Assembly: GCA_900618795.1 (NCBI GenBank) | Contig: UYJD01000002.1 | Span: 859,150-923,149, forward strand | Direction of reading: 5' to 3' | Length of the DNA: 64,000 nucleotides | DNA from: Cyanodermella asteris | Lineage: Eukaryota; Ascomycota; Lecanoromycetes; Ostropales; Stictidaceae | Shown: piece by piece, positions 20,179 through 31,902 of the stretch | Numbering within the stretch: position 1 is the first letter of the stretch | Layout of the letters: each line of letters opens with the position of its first letter | The notes under the pieces: model-generated | What the model saw: the letters and a program-made list of their open reading frames with translations, nothing else | Told to the model about the DNA's origin: nothing | The model's database searches: none | Program-made: the position numbers and the translations under genes

Positions 20179-22515
20179 TCATGCGGGGACGATGATCAGA
20201 TCATCTCCCTCAACAACCACTTTCGCAGTAGACCCGCTCTTGACCTCCCCTCGAATTATTTTGTCAGCCAGCTTGTTGCCGACCTGTTTCTGAATAAGCC
20301 TGTTCAGCGGCCTTGCTCCATATCGAGGATCGTAGCCGCGGTCGCAAAGCCATTCTTTGACTGGATCGTCCACGTCAAGCATAATTCGTCGATCGTCCAA
20401 TCTTGATTGTAGTTCCTTCAGGCGAATGTCAACAATGCTCCTCAGAGCATTCTTAGAGAGACGCTGGAAAACAATGAACTCGTCGAGTCTGTTCAGAAAT
20501 TCTGGCGGATAGCTTGCTTGCACAATCTCCATGACTTGCTGTTTCGTCTCAGCAGAAATCGGTGCTTCCGCGCCCTTGCTCGATTCAGCTCCTGCGAGAA
20601 TTTCTTGCGAGCCGAGGTTGCTGGTCAAGACTATTATGGTGTTTCTGAAATCGACGCGGTGACCCTGCGCATCGGTCAAGAACCCGTCATCGAGCACCTG
20701 CAGAAGCAGGGTTGAAATGTCGCGATGGGCCTTTTCGAATTCGTCAAAAAGCAGGACCGCATACGGCTTTCGGCGAACGGCCTCTGTGAGCTGTCCGGCA
20801 TCATCGTATCCGACGTAACCTGCCGGGCTACCGATCAACCTCGATATTGTGTGTTTCTCTTGAAATTCTGACATATCGAAGCGCAGCACAGCACTCTCTG
20901 TCGAGAATAAGAAGTTGGCCATTTTCTTGCAGAGCTCGGTCTTGCCTACTCCGGTGGGTCCAAGGAACATGAAGGACGCAATCGGCCTATTCTCGCCACT
21001 GAGGCCTGCTCTTTGCATGCGAACGGCATTTGCAACAGCTGTGAGAGCCTCGTCTTGGCCGATGACGGACTGCCTCAGGCTGTCTTCCATGCGAATCAAT
21101 TTCTCAATTTCACCAGACATGAGCTTGGTGACCGGAATGCCTGTACTGCGAGACACCACGTTGGCGATATCGTCGGAAGTAACAGAATCATGAATCAACG
21201 TGTCGCCGTTTTTGTCGGTCGCTGCTTCCCCCTCCTTGGGAAGCTTCTGTTCCAGAGCTGGTATTGTAGCGTATTGTAGTTCGCCGGCTTTGCCAAAATC
21301 TCCGTCTCTTCGTGCTGCCTCGAGAGCGAATCGAGCTTTCTCAAGTTCCTCCTTCGCGTTCTTGATGGACTCAATTTCGGCACGCTCTTTCTCCCATACT
21401 TCATTCAACTTGCCAACTTCCTCTTGCTTCGCTTTGAGTGTGTTCTCAAGCCGTTCCCGACGCTCCTTGCTGGCAATATCGGACTCTTTACGGAGCGATT
21501 CGAGCTCGATTTGTATGGTCATTATTTGGCGGTCGAGCTCTCGAATCGCGTCCGGCTTACTCTCTTGCTGCAAACGCAGTGCGGACGCGGCTTCATCGAC
21601 AAGATCGATGGCTTTGTCGGGTAGGAACCGGTCGGTAATGTAACGATTGCTATATGTCGCAGCAGCGACCAAAGCACCATCTGTGATTCGCACACCATGA
21701 TGGACTTCATACTTGTCTTTGATGCCGCGAAGGATGGAGATGGTGTCTTGCACAGTCGGTTCGCCCACCTGGATCGGCTGGAAACGTCTGGCAAGGGCAA
21801 CGTCCTTTTCGATCTGCCGATACTCGTTGAGTGTGGTCGCACCGCAGCACTGGAGCTCGCCTCGCGACAGAGCAGGCTTTAGCAGATTCGATGCATCGAT
21901 ACTCCCTTCAGCTTTCCCGAGCCCCAGCAGAGTGTGTAGCTCGTCAACGAAGAGAATCACTCCGCCTTGAGCATCTTCCACCTCTTTCAAGACCTTTTTC
22001 AATCTCTCTTCGAAGTCGCCTCGGAACTTTGCGCCAGCAATCAGTCGTCCTAGATCCAGCGAGACGACCTTCTTATTCTTGATGCTCTCCGGTACGTCTC
22101 CTCGCACTATCCGCTGCGCGAGGCCTTCCAGAATCGCCGTCTTGCCCGTACCCGCCGAGCCTATGAGCACAGGATTGTTCTTCGTCCGCCTCGAAAGTAT
22201 TTGAATGGTCCGATGGATCTCCGCGTCTCTTCCGATGACCGGGTCAAGCTTCCCGTCCTTCGCCCGCTCCGTCAGGTCGACTCCAAATTCTTCCAGCGCC
22301 GCCTTCTCCGGTTCGCCACCTAGGTCCATGCGGTGCGTGCCTCCAGGTGGTTGCGGCCGTCCACCCCTCGCATAGCTGCGGATCGATGTATATGGGAGGG
22401 TTGGTAAAACAGATTTTCGAAGTAAGAAGTTGGAAGCGCTAGGTGTTGATCGAAATGCGGTTGCGGAGCGTGTTGCGGATGCCGCACGCCGGGCAAGTTG
22501 CCGCGAGAGTGACAT
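20179..22515 (-). CDS. hsp78: Mitochondrial Hsp78 (ClpB-type disaggregase)
   Basis: Single exon; the ATG at 22515 gives 778 residues and is preferred over upstream codons because it opens with a classic mitochondrial presequence, [18 protein letters not shown], Arg/Ser-rich and free of acids. The bacterial ClpB N domain is absent, as in yeast Hsp78 (811 aa). AAA+ module 1 has Walker A GSAGTGKT (119-126) and Walker [14 protein letters not shown]; a coiled-coil middle domain spans about 330-460; module 2 has Walker A GPTGVGKT and Walker [13 protein letters not shown] plus the sensor and arginine-finger region around [11 protein letters not shown]. It refolds or resolubilises matrix proteins with mtHsp70. 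A heat-shock element sits about 150 bp upstream. Confidence 0.95.
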   Translation of the reverse strand: MSLSRQLARRAASATRSATAFRSTPSASNFLLRKSVLPTLPYTSIRSYARGGRPQPPGGTHRMDLGGEPEKAALEEFGVDLTERAKDGKLDPVIGRDAEIHRTIQILSRRTKNNPVLIGSAGTGKTAILEGLAQRIVRGDVPESIKNKKVVSLDLGRLIAGAKFRGDFEERLKKVLKEVEDAQGGVILFVDELHTLLGLGKAEGSIDASNLLKPALSRGELQCCGATTLNEYRQIEKDVALARRFQPIQVGEPTVQDTISILRGIKDKYEVHHGVRITDGALVAAATYSNRYITDRFLPDKAIDLVDEAASALRLQQESKPDAIRELDRQIMTIQIELESLRKESDIASKERRERLENTLKAKQEEVGKLNEVWEKERAEIESIKNAKEELEKARFALEAARRDGDFGKAGELQYATIPALEQKLPKEGEAATDKNGDTLIHDSVTSDDIANVVSRSTGIPVTKLMSGEIEKLIRMEDSLRQSVIGQDEALTAVANAVRMQRAGLSGENRPIASFMFLGPTGVGKTELCKKMANFLFSTESAVLRFDMSEFQEKHTISRLIGSPAGYVGYDDAGQLTEAVRRKPYAVLLFDEFEKAHRDISTLLLQVLDDGFLTDAQGHRVDFRNTIIVLTSNLGSQEILAGAESSKGAEAPISAETKQQVMEIVQASYPPEFLNRLDEFIVFQRLSKNALRSIVDIRLKELQSRLDDRRIMLDVDDPVKEWLCDRGYDPRYGARPLNRLIQKQVGNKLADKIIRGEVKSGSTAKVVVEGDDLIIVPA

Positions 22516-23110
22516 GGTGACGATGGCGTGCCGTAGTGACCGTGGTGCGGCAGACTCGTATTCTATGACTTGAGGAACAATATATGCAGAAGGGTGCACG
22601 ACATTGTGTCGCCAAAGTAGGACCGTGAACGCCTTGAGCTTGAGCTGCTCGACGGCTCGAGAAGCTTCATGAACTTATCGAGAGCTACTTTGCGCCGGAC
22701 TACGAACTCCGAGCCGCGGCATGCTCCGTTCCGTTGGAACCGATCACAGTGACCCAAGTGGCCAATTCGCCCCGGGATAGACTTGCCGGGCTAGGGGGCT
22801 TCCTCTACTGAGACACCAGCTAATATTAGGCCAAAGCAAAGGTTCGCCATCTCAAAGCTTTACATCTGGCTCCAGTACATACAGCGAGCACTCTCAAGCT
22901 GATCCAATGCTATAAACCACCATTGTATCGGACGAGATGTTGTTCGACTTGGGTGACGCTGTTTTCGTCTTCTCTATCTCTTGATGCCATCATAGGAAAG
23001 AGTTGCCGCATGATGATGCTTTCCCGTATGAATCCCGAATTTCAATAGAATACCGCCCCAAAACGCCACGCTCATCCAGCTATGCATCAGATATTAATCT
23101 TGTCCAAACT
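22516..23110. other. HSP78 promoter region and GT32 3' flank
   Basis: No gene. On the HSP78 side it carries the heat-shock element at 22660-22674, a CCAAT at 22762-22766 and an AGGGG stress-response-like motif at 22793-22797. Confidence 0.55.
22660..22674 (-). promoter_or_regulatory. Heat-shock element of HSP78
   Basis: Three perfectly alternating units GAA-nn-TTC-nn-GAA (GAA 22661-22663, TTC 22666-22668, GAA 22671-22673), with an imperfect fourth unit CTC at 22656-22658. This is the standard binding site for the Hsf1 trimer. It lies about 150 bp upstream of the HSP78 start codon, where a regulatory site is expected, and fits heat induction of this chaperone. Confidence 0.75.
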
Positions 23111-24121
23111 CTACTCCGCTTTGGTCTCTGCCTCATCGCCCTTCATCTTTGACCAACTATGATCGCCCACTTTCCATCCTCCCTTAAATTGATGATGCAC
23201 CAACGCGGCAGGGTCCTCGGGCGTCCCTGCATTCGAGTGACTCTGCCCATTTCCCCAGCTCGTGACCGGCATGATCAAAACGTCATGAATCAGGCTCGGC
23301 TCTGTGATCCCCGTGACATCCTCCCACGTATACGTCTTCCCCGTGGCCTCGGTAAGATACTCCCATGTCGCGGTCGTGAGCGCTGCTGGGCCCGTCGTGT
23401 TCAGGACATCATTGAAGCTGGCCTTGATGGAGCCGAGCGGGACTCCCTGGGCTACTGCTAGATCCTGGAGGCCCTTTGCGACCTTTCTGGCCACGTGATT
23501 GAACAAGCCGTGGCCTGCGCGGCGGGACATAAGAGTCCAGTTGATGAGTTGCAAGTCCAGCAGCGCCCCAACATGACCAAGGCCGAAAGTGTCGAACTCG
23601 ATTCCTAGGACAGCTATGTCTTGGACGTCCTTGTAATGCTCGGGGATCCAGTCTGCGATTGGCTTGAGGCACTCAGTATCAAGGTCGCTATACACACCGC
23701 CATGCCCCAACAAGACCAAGTATCGCAGGAAATCTGCCCGTAGAATACTGTCGCCGAGGCCGGTGAAAACGTCGCTGATGTCCTTGTGATCCTGGCCAAA
23801 CGTCTCTAGGACGTACGTGTCCATGCTGTAGTCGGTCAAAAGCTCATATCGCCAGTCTGGATTCGTCTTGATCCAGCGCTGAATATTGTCTTGAGACTGC
23901 TCGTCGAGCGCTATCGCGTTCGTCTTGGCGGTCTGCCAGATCTTTTTGGTCTCTGGCGATGACTGATGTGATGATCCCAGAACTGAGGATGCGCCGCCAT
24001 GGGCGTTTTGGCGGATGCTGCTTGAGTTGGATCGAGTCCATGAGTAGGTGATGATTAGAAGGAAGATAAATGCGACGATATAGAATAGGCCCTGTCGGGA
24101 TGCATTGAGGGCGACCACCAT
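23111..24121 (-). CDS. GT32 family glycosyltransferase (Och1-like, Golgi type II)
   Basis: Single exon; the ATG at 24121 gives 336 residues. The layout is type II membrane: short cytosolic start, one membrane anchor (GLFYIVAFIFLLIITYSW, about 11-28), Ser-rich stem, then a lumenal GT32 domain. The domain starts with KKIWQTAKT and contains the sugar-nucleotide block ILRADFLRYLVLLGHGGVYS followed by DLDTECL, whose DLD (about 146-148) is the DXD metal site. GT32 members include Och1 and Hoc1 alpha-1,6-mannosyltransferases and sphingolipid mannosyltransferases; closeness to Och1-like proteins is likely but not proved. Probable role: N-glycan outer chain or glycolipid mannosylation in the Golgi. 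Confidence 0.85.
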   Translation of the reverse strand: MVVALNASRQGLFYIVAFIFLLIITYSWTRSNSSSIRQNAHGGASSVLGSSHQSSPETKKIWQTAKTNAIALDEQSQDNIQRWIKTNPDWRYELLTDYSMDTYVLETFGQDHKDISDVFTGLGDSILRADFLRYLVLLGHGGVYSDLDTECLKPIADWIPEHYKDVQDIAVLGIEFDTFGLGHVGALLDLQLINWTLMSRRAGHGLFNHVARKVAKGLQDLAVAQGVPLGSIKASFNDVLNTTGPAALTTATWEYLTEATGKTYTWEDVTGITEPSLIHDVLIMPVTSWGNGQSHSNAGTPEDPAALVHHQFKGGWKVGDHSWSKMKGDEAETKAE

Positions 24122-25027
24122 GCCGAAGTGCTTTCTTTGCAAATATTATCGCCTTGTAGGCCAGATTGACATCTCTAGAAATATACCGTCGCCGAGCAGG
24201 GCACTGTTTGGGAAAGAGAAGTAAGTGCTACCGCAGCGCAGAAAGAACAATATTTACAAGATTCAATGAGTCGACATGAATTTCGAGTGCAAGCAGGGCC
24301 TCGTCAATGTGTTTCCGTACCACCTATGGCTTTTCGCAGTAGACTTGTCGCCATCGAGCGTCCGTCATTCCAAGGGAGACCCCTGGCTGACGGCCTCCAC
24401 ACGTGGCTTGGCCGTCTTAGTCATCGAGTCATCAACCATGGATCCCGATTGATCAATGCCAACATCACACCAACATTAGCCACAAAACGCGTTCGCGTCC
24501 CAAGAAGACAGTTCAAAGGCCGTTGTGGTGGCACACGAGGTCACGAATTGTCAAAGAGACGCTTTCATCATACCCTGGTGCACGAGCGTGCCTCGGCTGC
24601 TGCAAGTTGCTGCCGATCCGCAGGTCTGATCGCGAACTTTGGCCGCCTCACGGGAACGGCTCTACTGAATTTTGGCAACATACCATGAGAACTTCGAGGA
24701 ACGCGACTAGAAGTCCATGCGAAGACGCTTGATCATTACGCAAATTATATGGGTCACAGCACGCCGCCTTATGAACCTTCGGGATCACGCACCGGAGTCG
24801 CCCTTGCATACTTAGTCTCACCATTACCCGTGTACGGTATTTACAAGAGAAGTCATACAGATACTCACTTAAGGCAAGTTGGAATGGAAATTAGCAGCGA
24901 AGTTTACCCTCCCGCCCTGCACAGTGCTCGAATGATTGGAACCTTGAGTTTTACGCATTTGTGGCAGGGTTTTTAGGTCAACGGAATTTGTTATGCTCGA
25001 GCCCTTTTCATCGAACTGGTTCGACAT
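24122..25027. other. Gene-free stretch between GT32 and ClC genes
   Basis: About 0.9 kb. A plus-strand frame at 24266-24688 is Arg/His-rich, starts poorly and shows no family features; treated as chance. No RNA gene seen. Confidence 0.5.
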
Positions 25028-27481
25028 TTAGTCCTTATGCCGACGCAGCCAGTCCAACAGTCGCTTCTTGATGACGACCCCGCAAACTTTCCCCGTCTCC
25101 TCGTCGATGATGCACAAGTATCTCAAGCCAAGCTTCGAGAACAGTTCGACCGCAAACTCCATCGGTGCGCCCCTGGCAATCGTCAACGGCGTTTTGTCCA
25201 CAAACGGGACAAGGCCGTCCTCCTGATCAGCATCCTCGTGAGCAACGACCCTCACGAGCGTGGCTTTTTGATTCACCACATCCGCAAGACCACCTTCAAG
25301 TTCCGTTTCACTCAAGTATCCCAATAGCAGTCCGTCTCTGACTAGGACTAATCCGGCATCCATCAGACCACGCGTCTTGAGCATTTGGAGCCGTTCTACC
25401 AGCATCTTGACCTCTACGAGTCCGCTCGCAGGGACCTCGACGGTCACCTCCCTCACGGTTTGTTCGGGTGGGACTAGCGCTTCCACTCTTTGACCCTTTT
25501 GCTGTGCGACCTTGAGCGCATGCTCTCCGTCTAGGAACGGATGGCCCAAGACTGATTGGGCCAGGTCATATACGCCTTCGGGTTCCAATGCGTCGGCGAC
25601 CCACTTTGCGACCAGAATTCCGATCATGTATGGGACGACATACTCGAGCTCACCGGTAAGCTCGAACATGATGACGGCCAAGGATATTGTCATTCGCGAG
25701 ACGCCGGCGAGGAACGCAACCGCGCCGACCATTGCGAAGATGCCAGGGGAGATTGTCGTTACGAACTGCCCGATCAAGCGGCCAAAGAAGGCGCCACCGT
25801 TTAGTGCCGGGATGATGATTCCGCTGGGCACTTTGATGCCAAAGGTGATTGTTGTGAGAATGAGCTTGACCAGCGTGCCGTAAATAAGCCATCCGATATA
25901 TGCTGGAGTCCGACCTTCTGCTTCGTGAATACAGACCCATGCTTCCGCGCTCTCGCCTCGCTCGCAGTCGATTAGCAGATTTTTGATGATAACATCCCCA
26001 GGCTCACGGGTCACAGGGTTTGGATATTGAAGTAGTGTAGTCACGAGCACGACCAGGAACACCTCGAATACAGGGTAGTTCTTGATAATGGCATATTTGC
26101 GAAAGTGCCTGGACCAGAGGAAATTGAGTCTGCAGAACACACCACCAAAAATGCCGCCAGCTATTCCAAGTAGAACAAAGACAGCATAATGCTGGGGTGC
26201 ATAGCTGGTGCCATAGTTGGTTTCGAACAGGACGAGCTTTCCTGTGCCGGTGGGATTGAGCTGTTTCAGGGTGATTGCAGCGCAGAGGGAGCAGAGAAAG
26301 GCGCGCCAGAGCACCTTTCGCGGAAAGTAGGTCGAGATCTCTTCATAGCTGAAGAGCACCCCGCCAATCGGGGCCCCAAATGCCACACTGAGTCCCGAAG
26401 CGCAGCCGGCGCTCAGCAGCTCACGCATCTTGCGTCCGTTGTCTCGGTATTTCGGTATCACCCGGCCTACCAGATATGCCACACAGGTGCTGATATGTAC
26501 GAACGGTCCTTCCTTTCCCAAGCACATTCCGGTACTGACGGCGAATATGCTCCCGACGGCTTTCACCACCAAAACTCTGGTGTCCAGAAAGTTCGGGATG
26601 ACAAAACCAGACAAGACCGTTTTGATCTCGGGTATGCCACTTCCAGCTGCCATATACATCGACTTTCCCATTACTGGACCCGACTCGGGTTTTCCACCGC
26701 TGATCATATGACCATTTGCGCTCTCAACCTGCGCAACCGTTGACCTGTTCTCTTGTTCCAGCTCTGGTGTCGCAGCGGGCAAATTTCGTCGCGTCAGCAT
26801 CGTAACACTGCCACTAACGATACCAAAGGCCAATGCGAAGCCAACGTAAATCGCGAAACTGCGCGTATAGTCGCTCTCCCAGTATTTCCAGTCGGCGCAA
26901 GTCTCACCGGCCTCATGCTTGCCCCGAATTCCGACAAGGGAAGAGCTCGACGTCCACGGGCTCATACCAGAGATATTCGCCTGTGTTCCTAGCAACGGCG
27001 CCTTAGAAGTGCAGCACATCTCTTTGCCAGCCAAAAGATTGCTCTTGCAATACCCAGTCTTCCAATCGCTAACGGTCGCTACGGCAATATCGACCAAGAA
27101 CGCCACAACAGCTGTAAGCGCACCGATGACCGCGGCGGCAATCCAGCCGGAAGCAGCATCCCATGCTGCAAACAAACGTGCGCGAACCCCGGGTGTGCCC
27201 TTGATGCAACGAAGACGGTGAGAATCCTTGACTAGGTCGTGTAGGTAGTCGATGGTAGTATAGTCATTATACGGGAGTCTTTCGCCAACAGATGTCAAGG
27301 CGAGCGCGTGCTCATCCTTGGAAAGATGAGAATGAACAGACGTAGAATGAATGCTACCAGCTTCGAGGTCGTCCCGTGGTTGAAAAGAGGGTAATCGCTC
27401 GTGGAGTAGGGGCTTGCGTTTCTGAGGGGGCTCGTCAAGGAGAGGAGTGCTCTCGTCAGGCGGTGGTTCGTCGCCTGACAT
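25028..27481 (-). CDS. ClC-type chloride channel/antiporter with CBS pair (Gef1-like)
   Basis: Single exon; ATG at 27481 (MSGDEPPPDESTPLLDEP) gives 817 residues. The acidic N terminus with a PLLDEP sorting-like motif precedes ten or more membrane helices. ClC signatures are complete: GSGIPEIKT, GKEGPFVHIS with the gating glutamate, and GVSRMTISLAVIMFELTGE. The internal proton glutamate is kept in GGVLFSYEEISTYFP, which argues for a chloride/proton exchanger rather than a channel. Two CBS motifs fill the C terminus (about 640-817). In fungi such proteins sit in Golgi, endosome or vacuole membranes and support copper loading and pH regulation. It is divergent from the ethanolamine kinase gene. 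Confidence 0.92.
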   Translation of the reverse strand: MSGDEPPPDESTPLLDEPPQKRKPLLHERLPSFQPRDDLEAGSIHSTSVHSHLSKDEHALALTSVGERLPYNDYTTIDYLHDLVKDSHRLRCIKGTPGVRARLFAAWDAASGWIAAAVIGALTAVVAFLVDIAVATVSDWKTGYCKSNLLAGKEMCCTSKAPLLGTQANISGMSPWTSSSSLVGIRGKHEAGETCADWKYWESDYTRSFAIYVGFALAFGIVSGSVTMLTRRNLPAATPELEQENRSTVAQVESANGHMISGGKPESGPVMGKSMYMAAGSGIPEIKTVLSGFVIPNFLDTRVLVVKAVGSIFAVSTGMCLGKEGPFVHISTCVAYLVGRVIPKYRDNGRKMRELLSAGCASGLSVAFGAPIGGVLFSYEEISTYFPRKVLWRAFLCSLCAAITLKQLNPTGTGKLVLFETNYGTSYAPQHYAVFVLLGIAGGIFGGVFCRLNFLWSRHFRKYAIIKNYPVFEVFLVVLVTTLLQYPNPVTREPGDVIIKNLLIDCERGESAEAWVCIHEAEGRTPAYIGWLIYGTLVKLILTTITFGIKVPSGIIIPALNGGAFFGRLIGQFVTTISPGIFAMVGAVAFLAGVSRMTISLAVIMFELTGELEYVVPYMIGILVAKWVADALEPEGVYDLAQSVLGHPFLDGEHALKVAQQKGQRVEALVPPEQTVREVTVEVPASGLVEVKMLVERLQMLKTRGLMDAGLVLVRDGLLLGYLSETELEGGLADVVNQKATLVRVVAHEDADQEDGLVPFVDKTPLTIARGAPMEFAVELFSKLGLRYLCIIDEETGKVCGVVIKKRLLDWLRRHKD

Positions 27482-28890
27482 TATGGCAGTGTCAAGCAAG
27501 CCGAATTGGCAAGGCACGAGGGGGTGAGGGGTATCACCGCCAGTGAGCGATACTTTAAGAATCGAGTTACTGGCAGAGCTCCTTGGTCTAGACTTACCTC
27601 ATCGTGCATAGAGGTGTGATGTGGAAGTCGAGGACGCGGGTGGCTTCGAGTTCGGGTCGGTCAGAGATAAGGTCGAGATAGGCGATCTGGTAGCCGCAGA
27701 TGATTGCGAAGGCCAATCGCTGATCGGGACCGTTGAAACAACCCATCAGAGGATCATGAAACGTCGAACATATAAACTGAGCTTCTGGAATTCTCCACTC
27801 TTGAGTCCATGCTCACTTCAGTCTGTGTAAATGAAGGAGCTATTTCTTCGCTTGAGTCCGATAACAGCGAGCAAATCGGATCTTGCATGCATGCCACGAC
27901 TCGTCCTGACAGTTGGCATTGAGCGCAATTTTTGTATGTACCGGGAAAATGCTTTGAGATCAATTGTATATGTTATCCCTTCTCGAGGAGTCGACCCATT
28001 GCGTTTGTCCTTGCGACCGCGTGTGATGGAATGATCGCTACGATCGTCGATTTGTTTCGACGGACATGGAAGTCGACAAGGGTCCGCCAGCGTGTTCCTA
28101 GGCCAACAGGCATCCTTTCAGGCCGCATTTCAGCGATCCCAACGGCTCACTGATCTGATGGTAAGGCCAATCCACGAGTAGGACGTCAGCCCTTGTATTC
28201 ATGGTGTTTTGCTTGGTGGTGAAGTCCGGCAACTCAGACTGCCAGCGGACAGCCTGGAACGAATGGCTGCAGCGAAGATCCGGCGTGGACATCAGTAAAC
28301 TTTGCAGCCCCACCACCCGCATCTGGCTCCAGAAATTGGGCGGGTGAGGGGAATTGCGGCAAATATGTCGTTAAGCCGCAAAGCATCACAAGCCAAATGA
28401 CCGCAAAACGCTCCTTGGGTGGGATGGGACACTTGATCGAGCGAGCGGTGTGCACACTGGCGATAATTGGAGCATGAGAAGCGGCCGACGTGTAAATGAA
28501 GGAGCTTTGTGGGTTGTTCTTCAGCTGCCGATGACGTACAGCCGTCTGGAGAGGCACGCGACCACAGAGAGCGGCAATTCGAATTGTGGATGAAGTCCGG
28601 GATAGTCAAGTGAAACGAGCATGAGAGACGAGTAGAACCGGCAGTCAACAGACCCTGCAGACCCTGAATACTTGCTGTGCTATGTCCGTGCATTGTTTCC
28701 CACAGGCTTCCCACTACTAGGCCAGGCCACATTATTTGGCTGGGCAGGAGAAGTCTTCCTCCCTCCTCCAACCTCATTCACGCCGTGGCATCGCTACGTA
28801 CACCAAGCAAACACTCCCTCCAGCCCATCATATGCCTTTTCCGAAAAGCGACGCAGATAGAGTATATCGCCCGCCAGCTGGTCCCGCACC
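27482..28890. other. Divergent spacer ClC / ethanolamine kinase
   Basis: About 1.4 kb with both promoters. Only short frames without family features are present, and no RNA gene or clear regulatory motif was found. Confidence 0.5.
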
Positions 28891-30298
28891 ATGCCTGACC
28901 TTCCCCGGCTCCGCAAGCTCGACCTCTCCTACGACAATGCCGACTCGGCGGGGAGCACTAGGCGCCTCGTCTTCGCTCTGTTTCCGAACTGGGAGACAGA
29001 TTCGGGAGAGGTCGTTCTCAAGCACTTCACCGAGGGTACCACGAACACGGTAGGCATGGTCTGGTAGTGCTCAGGCCGCGGCACAATGTACTGACTTCTC
29101 GCAGCTGATCCGAGCAACCAAGATGGTACCCGGCTCTAACCAGGATGAACTTGACAGCTCTGCAATTCTCATTCGAGCATACGGCAAAGGCACCGAGATG
29201 ATCATTGACCGTGAGCGCGAGATTACCAGTCACCATCTGTTGGCACTTCACAACCTGGCTCCCGAGCTGCTCGCTCGCTTCGACAACGGCATGATTTACC
29301 GATACGTTCTCGGTCGGCCTTGTGAAGCGACTGACTTGCGAGTTCCGAGGGTGTACCGCGGGCTTGCACAGCGTATGGGAGAATGGCATGCGGTTATTTC
29401 TGTTACCACACAGACACAGACTGCAGCCAAGGTCCTCCAGGTGGACGGAGCCAAGAACACCAATGGCATCGGCAAGATCAACGGACAGGACATCACACCG
29501 GACAAGCCAAAGCCAAACCTGTGGACGCTACTGGATCAGTGGATCAGCGTGCTACCAGCTACCACGCAGGAAGAGAAGGATAGAAATGCGAAACTGAGGG
29601 CGGAATATGAAGGCATTGTCCGGGACTTTGCCGATCGACCGGGCCTTGGTGAGCACAACTTGATCGTTGGCCATTGCGATGTTCTTTGCGGGAACGTGAT
29701 TATCAGGAACAAACCACCGACCAAGTCGCCTATCGATCCCGATGCTGAGGTCATGGATATTGGATTGATCGACTACGAATACGCCATGCCCTGCCCGGCA
29801 GCTTTCGATCTTGCTTGTCACTTCTCGGAGTGGATCGGGTTTGATTGCGACTACCGTGGTATCCCGACCAAGGCTGATCGCCGGACATTCCTAGCGGAGT
29901 ACCTGCACAGCTATAGGAGACACGCACGGAGGACGAGTTTCAACCACCTCAGGGCGGAGGAGTTCAAGGTACCGTTGAACAGGGCAGATAGCGGGGAGCA
30001 GGTTGACCAGACAGACGGAACAAACGGTCATGTAGTGAGCCGCAAGGACCGTGAAAAGGAGGAGCTGGACAAACTTTGTGCCGAAGTCGACATCTTCAGA
30101 GGTCTTCCGGGATTCTGGTGGGGAATCTGGGGTCTTATCCAAGCCAGTATCAGCGAGATCGACTTCGACTACGACTCGTACGGTAAAACTAGGCTCGAAG
30201 AATATTGGAACTGGAAGGCCGAAGTTGATGGATCACGAAAGGCTGGAGGACGCGAACTATCTCTGCGAGAGAAGAGGTGGAACATGGAATCCGATTGA
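28891..30298 (+). CDS. eki1: Ethanolamine kinase (choline/ethanolamine kinase family)
   Basis: Exons 28891-29049 and 29105-30298 with a 55-nt intron (GTAGGC...GCAG); 450 residues. The intron interrupts the N lobe between EGTTNT and LIRATK, the family's nucleotide-loop region. The catalytic Brenner-type motif is HCDVLCGNVI (about 241) and the metal-binding motif is IDYEYAMPC (about 277), followed by FDLACHFSEW, all typical. The C terminus GFWWGIWGLIQASISEIDFD is diagnostic of eukaryotic ethanolamine/choline kinases. It phosphorylates ethanolamine, the first step of the CDP-ethanolamine route to phosphatidylethanolamine. Ethanolamine rather than choline preference is inferred from overall resemblance to Eki1/ETNK and is the less certain part. 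Confidence 0.9.
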
Positions 30299-31902
30299 AC
30301 TCCAATCCATACACATCAGACTGGCACGACGTATTTGACTTACGAAGAGACGACCGCAAAAACTGCTCAACTGGTCAGCAAGGCTGAATATCAGCAGTCT
30401 GCGGGCTCATGGCAAGCTCTGTCTGGCTGAGGAGAGCGAGTCATATTGTACAATCGATAGTGGGCTCCCGACTCGCTGATATTAGGGTATTCAAAAGTTT
30501 ATTCTCGCTTTCCGGCAGTGCTGAGCGGACATGGGCATCAATCCTCGGCTACGCTGTGCTTATGTGCGAGCTCACATTGTTGATCCAAACCAAGTCAAGT
30601 AGAAAAATCCACGTGTTCCGTCACAACATCTATGCTGACCACCATGGAACCAAATCTGAGTGGATACCCTTCATGCAGGTCTGTCTCTGCGCTTAGTGCA
30701 AATGTCTCGAAGCACGGACAAGGTGTATAGAAATTGGCTTCCGACTCCCTTTGGACCAGTCACGAATCGGCCACGCATCAGCCTTTTGCTTCGCATGCAT
30801 GTACTCGGACTATGCACGTTTACAGAGCTGTTCAGCGGATGGCGCACTGCAGACCGTGTACAGTTGCGACAAATCACAAGATAGTTTCTTTGCGGCAGCA
30901 GACATGCTGCCGGCAGGCTGCTTGGCAGATCGAGGCTCATGCAAGTGCGCAGCCGGAGAGCATGGCAGCGGGGATGATCGACAGCCTTCGCAGGGCCAGG
31001 ATCAGCACGATAGACTTTCCTAACAGCCACACACGAGGACCAGCGCTCATCACAACAGATCCGTTACCTGATTTCCCAGTCCTGCGCGAAAGCCATGGTT
31101 GCGACGAGGAAGCGTGATGCCCTTTCAGAGAATCTTTGATGACGACCGTAGCCGAAGCGCCGCCGGCTGACGATGGCGCTGAGCACGAGGACAGGCCGAC
31201 CGCCCAATGCAGCTGCTGGGACCGAAGCGGGAAAACGTTGGACTGCACGATGGTTGGCCGAGTACTGTACGCACTGTGAGACGGACATGGACATTCGACA
31301 TGGCCATCCAGCCTCCAGGGCGCTTATTGGCACGTCGACGATTGCGACACATACGGGTGACTTGCAGTGAGATGGCTCCAACACTCGCGCAAGGGAGACC
31401 TGCAACGACGACGGGACGTCAGCAGATATATTTGTCGCTGATTATCTTCACTGCCACCGATGACAAGATCAATAACCCCTCGCGGTGGTGAGATGGCTGT
31501 TTCAACTATTTCAGGGCCACGTCGATGTTGCCATTTGCGGCTGGCGGCTGCTGCCCCTGAAGCGGAATGCTTGGCAGCTTCAGGGGCCGCGAGATGCGCC
31601 GCGCTGTTCCCGTTCTGCTTCTCCACCACGGTGACAGACTGTCAAGTGGCTAACGCCGGTCTCCTAATTGCAGGCGATTGCGACCGGAGACGCGTTCCCA
31701 TTCGCCAACAACCACCAAGCGCTCTGCCTCTAGTCTCCTTTTTGTCGCCCAAGCCACAGTAATCTCACTCAACTTCGTGATCGTCGTTACGGCGGCCGAA
31801 CTGTGGACCGACCTCCCTTCTCCAACCTCACCTGCTAACGAGTGATCGGACTGACCGTTGCTTCGGCCGCCTCGTCAGCGAACTCTATCACCCTCCTTGG
31901 CC
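30299..31902. other. Gene-free stretch before the coiled-coil gene
   Basis: About 1.6 kb between two plus-strand genes. Many short overlapping frames on both strands, none with family features. The last 150 bases are pyrimidine-rich and are probably the 5' leader of the next gene. Confidence 0.5.

Noticed and set aside
24266-24688. 140-residue Arg/His-rich plus-strand frame
   Set aside because: Composition typical of random GC-rich frames, no recognisable family.
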